Shown: positions 60,745 through 64,000 of the stretch, piece after piece
Layout: every line of letters starts with the position of its first letter
Numbering within the stretch: position 1 is the stretch's first letter
Source: Lacibacter cauensis
GTDB lineage: Bacteria; Bacteroidota; Bacteroidia; Chitinophagales; Chitinophagaceae
DNA length: 64,000 nucleotides
Direction of reading: 5' to 3'
Assembly: GCF_007830055.1 (NCBI RefSeq)
Contig: NZ_VLLE01000005.1
Coordinates: 124,001-188,000, forward strand
Position numbers and translations under genes: made by a program
Notes under the pieces: generated by a model
The model's database searches: none
Told to the model about the DNA's origin: nothing
Seen by the model: the letters and a program-made list of their open reading frames with translations, nothing else

Positions 60745-61278
60745 ATGAAATACATTCTTCCTTTGCTGCTGTTGATTTTCTGCAACAATACATTTGCACA
60801 ATCAGCTGAAACTATTTTAAAAGAGGCATCAGTAAAAGCAAAAGCAGAAAACAAAAAGATCATTGTTCTTTTTCATGCAAGCTGGTGTGGCTGGTGTAAG
60901 AAAATGGATATTTCAATGAACGATCCGGTATGTAAAAAGTACTTCGACGACAATTTTATTACCGTTCATCTTACGGTAGATGAGTCTGAAGGGAAAAAAC
61001 ATCTTGAAACACCAGGAGCTGACCTTATTAAGAAAAAATACAAAGGTGAAACAGCCGGTCTTCCGTTCTGGCTTATACTTAATGCCAAACAAGAATTACT
61101 GGCCGACAGCTACATGCGAAAGCCCGGTGTGTCGAAGGACGAAGCCGGTGAGAATATCGGTTGCCCTGCCAGCGAAGAAGAAGTGGCTACCTTTATTACT
61201 ATACTTCAGCAAACAACAAAACTAAAAGCAGAGGAATTAGCCATTATTGCTGAGCGCTTCAAGAAAAATAAATCCTGA
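60745..61278 (+). CDS. Secreted thioredoxin-fold protein
   Basis: A 177-residue thioredoxin-like protein with a signal peptide (MKYILPLLLLIFCNNTFAQ) and the active site HASWCGWCKKMD (about residues 45-52), then GLPFWLIL with the cis-proline and an extension GCPASEEEVATFITIL. Same group as the protein at 9039. It should reduce disulphides in the periplasm. The stop is directly followed by the stop of the convergent GDSL gene (61278/61279). Confidence 0.88.
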   Translation: MKYILPLLLLIFCNNTFAQSAETILKEASVKAKAENKKIIVLFHASWCGWCKKMDISMNDPVCKKYFDDNFITVHLTVDESEGKKHLETPGADLIKKKYKGETAGLPFWLILNAKQELLADSYMRKPGVSKDEAGENIGCPASEEEVATFITILQQTTKLKAEELAIIAERFKKNKS

Positions 61279-61965
61279 TCACTTAATAATTTTCAACATC
61301 TGTTCGGCGACAAGTTTCGCCCAGCGTGCATAATCTTTTGCAGATGGATGCAAGCCATCTGCCGCAACCAATGTTATATCAGTTGCCGCTTCTCTTGTAA
61401 ACGGTGTAATGTTGATGTAATGTACCTTGTATTTCTTTGCAATGGTTTCATTGATGGCATTAAAGGTATCAATCTCTTTTGCAATTTTGCTTCTGTCCCT
61501 GTCTTTAGCAAAAGCTGTTACGCCCCAATCGGGAATACTCAGCACAATTACATGATTGGCTTTATCTCCGGCATATCCAATTGCCTGCTGCAGTAATTCT
61601 TCAAACTGTTGTGCGTATTCTTGTTCACTTCTGCCACGGTATTGGTTGTTAACACCAATCAGCAGTGTAACAAAGTCAAACGGTACAGCCAATCGTGTAC
61701 GGCTGAGTTGTTCCTGCAGTTCATCGGTTGTCCATCCTGTTTTGGCAACAATTCCCGGTTCGTCGATGTTGATCTTTTCTTTTCGTAACAAATCCACTAC
61801 CTGGTGCGGAAAGTTTTTGTTTTCAGGAACACTTTCGCCAATGGTATAACTATCGCCAAGGGCGAGATAAGTATATTTTTTTTGTGTATCGTTGGTAGAC
61901 ATTTTACTGCTGTTGCATGAACTGGTGAAAACTAAAAATAAAATAACAGAATAAACGAATTGCAT
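61279..61965 (-). CDS. SGNH/GDSL hydrolase lipoprotein
   Basis: A 228-residue lipoprotein (Cys17 after FLVFTSS). SGNH blocks: LALGDSYTIGE (Ser nucleophile in GDS), TLLIGVNNQYRG (block III Asn) and VAADGLHPSAKDY (Asp-x-x-His). It acts as a lipase or esterase in the periplasm or at the surface; substrate unknown. Alone on its strand, convergent with the thioredoxin. Confidence 0.93.
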   Translation of the reverse strand: MQFVYSVILFLVFTSSCNSSKMSTNDTQKKYTYLALGDSYTIGESVPENKNFPHQVVDLLRKEKINIDEPGIVAKTGWTTDELQEQLSRTRLAVPFDFVTLLIGVNNQYRGRSEQEYAQQFEELLQQAIGYAGDKANHVIVLSIPDWGVTAFAKDRDRSKIAKEIDTFNAINETIAKKYKVHYINITPFTREAATDITLVAADGLHPSAKDYARWAKLVAEQMLKIIK

Positions 61966-62019
61966 ATTGAATAGTATAAGATCGTAAAATAATGATGGAC
62001 ATTGTTTGCATAGCCTGTT

Positions 62020-62436
62020 TTAGTTTGCAGGAATTCCCGTTTTAAAACTGCCGCTGCCCATGGTCCACCACGGACGAATATCGTAGGTTAAACGACCAGC
62101 AGCAACTGCAGGATCTGTTTTCACTAATGCTTCAATTTCTTCTTTTGTTTTACAGCCAGGAGCCGATGCATCAAAGATGAATAAGCCAACCCAGTCGCCT
62201 TCATCACCAAATGGTCCGGCTACTTTCAACTTTCCTTCTTTGTGCAGGCGTGCCATATTGGCCATGTGGCCTTGCTGTATTTTAGCCGCAGTAACAGAAT
62301 CCTGCGAACGGTTTGCACCTTTCAACAACATCACAAACCAGTAAGGTTGAATTTTTTCTTTTGGTTGTTCAGTTGTTTGTTGTGCAAATGCCGAAAGCGA
62401 TAAAAGCAGCAAGCCAAAGAATAGTAATTGTTTCAT
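62020..62436 (-). CDS. Exported YCII-related domain protein
   Basis: A 138-residue protein with a clear signal peptide (LLFFGLLLLSLSAFAQ) and a YCII-like betaalphabeta fold: YWFVMLLKGANRSQD, GHMANMARLHKEGKLKVAGPFGDEG, IFDASAPGCKTKEEIEALVKTDPAVAAGRLTYDIRPWW. YCII proteins are mostly cytoplasmic, so the export is worth noting. Possible enzyme: dehydrochlorinase-like; unproven. Confidence 0.88.
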   Translation of the reverse strand: MKQLLFFGLLLLSLSAFAQQTTEQPKEKIQPYWFVMLLKGANRSQDSVTAAKIQQGHMANMARLHKEGKLKVAGPFGDEGDWVGLFIFDASAPGCKTKEEIEALVKTDPAVAAGRLTYDIRPWWTMGSGSFKTGIPAN

Positions 62437-62475
62437 ACTTGAAGTTTAACAGGCTGAAAAAGTACAACTTTTTCC

Positions 62476-62505
62476 CTTGTGTGTGCCAGCCCATACGTAC
62501 ATTTG
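62476..62505 (+). promoter_or_regulatory. Promoter of the acyl-CoA dehydrogenase gene
   Basis: CTTG (62476-62479), 18 nt, TACATTTG (62498-62505) is near the consensus spacing with a perfect -7 element, 10 nt before the ATG at 62516. Confidence 0.65.
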
Positions 62506-62515
62506 TTAACCTTAA

Positions 62516-63715
62516 ATGAATGATGTTGCTATGTCAGTAAAACAAGATCTCTTCCAGAGCCCCGATTATTTTTTAGTGGATGAACTGTTGACCGATGAAC
62601 ATAAAATGATTCGTGATGCAGTACGTACGTATGTGAAAAAAGAAATTTCTCCCATCATTGAAGACTATGCACAAAAGGCTGAGTTTCCACAGCAAATTGT
62701 ACAGCAAATGGGCGAGTTAGGCTGCTTTGGTCCCACTGTTCCTGTTGAATATGGCGGTGGTGGTTTAGACTATATCAGTTATGGATTGATGATGCAGGAA
62801 CTGGAGCGTGGGGATAGTGGTGTGCGTTCAACTGCAAGTGTGCAGGGGAGTCTCGTGATGTACCCCATTTATGCTTACGGCAACGAAGAACAACGCAAAA
62901 AATATTTACCCAAGCTTGCAAGTGGTGAGTGGCTGGGCTGTTTCGGATTAACAGAGCCCAATCATGGCAGTGATCCCAGCAGTATGCTCACGAATATTAA
63001 AGATGCAGGCGATCATGTTATCCTCAACGGTGCAAAAATGTGGATCAGCAATGCACCTTTTTCGCAGGTAGCTGTTGTATGGGCAAAAGATGAAGAAGGT
63101 ATTGTGCGTGGTGTAATTGTAGAACGTGGTATGGAAGGATTTTCTACACCAACTACACATGGTAAATGGAGTTTGCGTGCAAGTGCAACGGGTGAGTTAG
63201 TGTTCGATAACGTAAAAGTGCCGAAAGAAAATATTCTGCCGAATGTGCAGGGATTAAAAGGTCCGCTTGGTTGTTTAACCAAGGCACGTTACGGTATTGC
63301 ATGGGGTGTGTTAGGCGCTGCCATGGATTGTTACGATACAGCATTGCGTTACAGCAAACAACGTATTCAATTTGGAAAACCTATTGGCGCTTTTCAGCTG
63401 CAGCAAAAAAAGCTGGCAGAAATGATTACTGAAATTACAAAAGCACAATTACTCAACTGGCGTTTAGGTGTATTGATGAGTGAAGGCAGAGCAACACCGC
63501 AACAGGTGAGCATGGCCAAGCGTAACAGCTGCGAAATTGCTACGAATATTTGCAGAGATGCACGGCAGATGCTCGGTGGTATGGGTATAACCGGTGAATA
63601 TTCGATTATGCGCCACATGATGAATCTTGAAAGCGTAATTACCTACGAAGGCACACACGATGTACATCTGCTCATTACAGGTATGGATGTAACAGGTTTC
63701 AATGCCTTTAAATAA
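62516..63715 (+). CDS. Acyl-CoA dehydrogenase, glutaryl-CoA dehydrogenase-like
   Basis: A 399-residue FAD enzyme. GCFGLTEPNHGSDPSSM and MWISNAPFSQVAVVWAKD bind FAD, and TKARYGIAWGVLGAAMDCYDTALRYSKQRIQFGKPIGAFQLQQKKLAEM is the typical GcdH/long-chain block. The C-terminal TYEGTHDVHLLITGMDVTG holds the catalytic Glu. Similarity to glutaryl-CoA dehydrogenases, which form crotonyl-CoA from glutaryl-CoA, is best; another short acyl-CoA is possible. Met1 or Met6 may be the start. It ends in a good terminator. Confidence 0.92.
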   Translation: MNDVAMSVKQDLFQSPDYFLVDELLTDEHKMIRDAVRTYVKKEISPIIEDYAQKAEFPQQIVQQMGELGCFGPTVPVEYGGGGLDYISYGLMMQELERGDSGVRSTASVQGSLVMYPIYAYGNEEQRKKYLPKLASGEWLGCFGLTEPNHGSDPSSMLTNIKDAGDHVILNGAKMWISNAPFSQVAVVWAKDEEGIVRGVIVERGMEGFSTPTTHGKWSLRASATGELVFDNVKVPKENILPNVQGLKGPLGCLTKARYGIAWGVLGAAMDCYDTALRYSKQRIQFGKPIGAFQLQQKKLAEMITEITKAQLLNWRLGVLMSEGRATPQQVSMAKRNSCEIATNICRDARQMLGGMGITGEYSIMRHMMNLESVITYEGTHDVHLLITGMDVTGFNAFK

Positions 63716-63736
63716 GCATCAACTTTTTTAAATGAG

Positions 63737-63767
63737 AAGGACATCTCCTAGAGATGTCCTTTTTTTA
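63737..63767 (+). terminator. Terminator after the acyl-CoA dehydrogenase gene
   Basis: An 11-bp stem AAGGACATCTC/GAGATGTCCTT with a CTA loop is followed by six T. Confidence 0.9.
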
Positions 63768-63943
63768 TGTCCTGTTTTTTTCGAACTGACTGATTATTAG
63801 ACGAAATTAAATTTCGGCAAGGCAACCATTTTTTTGTGGCATCCATCTTGCAAGTGTTCCGCAGGAAAAGTTTATCCTGCCTGTACTCCCTGTAAACTAA
63901 CTGAGTGTTAACCCCGATTTTCTGAATTTTAAAACCTATTCGT

Positions 63944-64000
63944 ATGGTAACAGTTATTATTCCGGTATTGAATGAAGCAGAAACAATTGCGAGTGTAGTG
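63944..64000 (+). CDS. Glycosyltransferase family 2-like protein (first 19 residues)
   Basis: The frame starts at ATG 63944 and runs off the right edge. The visible MVTVIIPVLNEAETIASVV is the N-terminal strand and NE motif of GT2 (GT-A fold) glycosyltransferases, which use nucleotide sugars. Nothing more can be said from this fragment. Confidence 0.75.
   Translation, partial: MVTVIIPVLNEAETIASVV

Overview
The window looks like chromosomal DNA of a Bacteroidota species, most likely from the Chitinophagaceae. Supporting signs are a SusC/SusD pair, a protein with a gliding-motility type C-terminal (type IX secretion) domain, an ECF sigma factor followed by a barrel-bearing anti-sigma-like protein, few Shine-Dalgarno sequences, and promoters of the Bacteroidota type TTTG-N19-TAnnTTTG. 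The clearest of these precedes the only tRNA (tRNA-Val, 49627-49701). I see no rRNA, insertion sequence, prophage or CRISPR array. The DNA is densely coding, slightly AT-rich and even in character.

Layout. 1-9.6 kb: a partial GHL10 glycoside hydrolase-like protein, dienelactone hydrolase, DoxX-like protein, a type IX-secreted adhesin-like protein, a VOC protein, glycine decarboxylase (gcvP), a YkgJ zinc/iron-cluster protein, a lipoprotein and a secreted thioredoxin. The thioredoxin is followed by two tandem copies of a 35-nt repeat, each with its own terminator. 9.6-17 kb: UbiX; a minus-strand run folK, deoxynucleoside kinase, MFS exporter, metallo-beta-lactamase-fold protein and an acidic small protein; an ABC-2 permease; a SRPBCC protein; AnmK. 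17.1-22.4 kb: a DeoR regulator directly upstream of SusC/SusD. 22.4-26.4 kb: an ECF sigma factor, a protein with an anti-sigma-like N-terminus, one membrane helix, a Thr/Gln-rich linker and an outer-membrane barrel, an LVIVD propeller lipoprotein and a small outer-membrane protein. This operon is the most interesting system here.

26-41 kb: QueG with a pore-like membrane protein, two serine-hydrolase paralogues (one lacking its catalytic residues), small stress/VOC/SRPBCC/DUF1801 genes, a DinB fusion, a GlxA-type regulator, a PAS histidine kinase, ClpB, a DsbA-like protein with one cysteine, an MFS transporter and DoxX. 41-49.7 kb: PDH E1-alpha, a TPR protein, RibH, a LutA-like protein, an EVE protein, a DUF4349 lipoprotein, the ClpS-Aat N-degron pair, a large membrane protein of the misnamed Gcr 'recombinase' family and tRNA-Val. 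49.8-64 kb: MBL, a second PAS kinase, DUF1080, hydroxybutyryl-CoA dehydrogenase, Mrp/ApbC, a GlsB-like protein, PaiB, a GDPD lipoprotein, kynureninase, PyrF, thioredoxin, GDSL lipase, YCII, glutaryl-CoA dehydrogenase-like and the start of a GT2 glycosyltransferase.

Two themes cut across the window. Seven genes have a TAnnTTTG-like -7 element ending exactly 4 nt before ATG, which predicts leaderless mRNAs. Several intergenic gaps are filled with locus-specific echoing short words that form palindromes or alternative hairpins (15.1, 44.2, 54.4, 58.4 and 59.7 kb).
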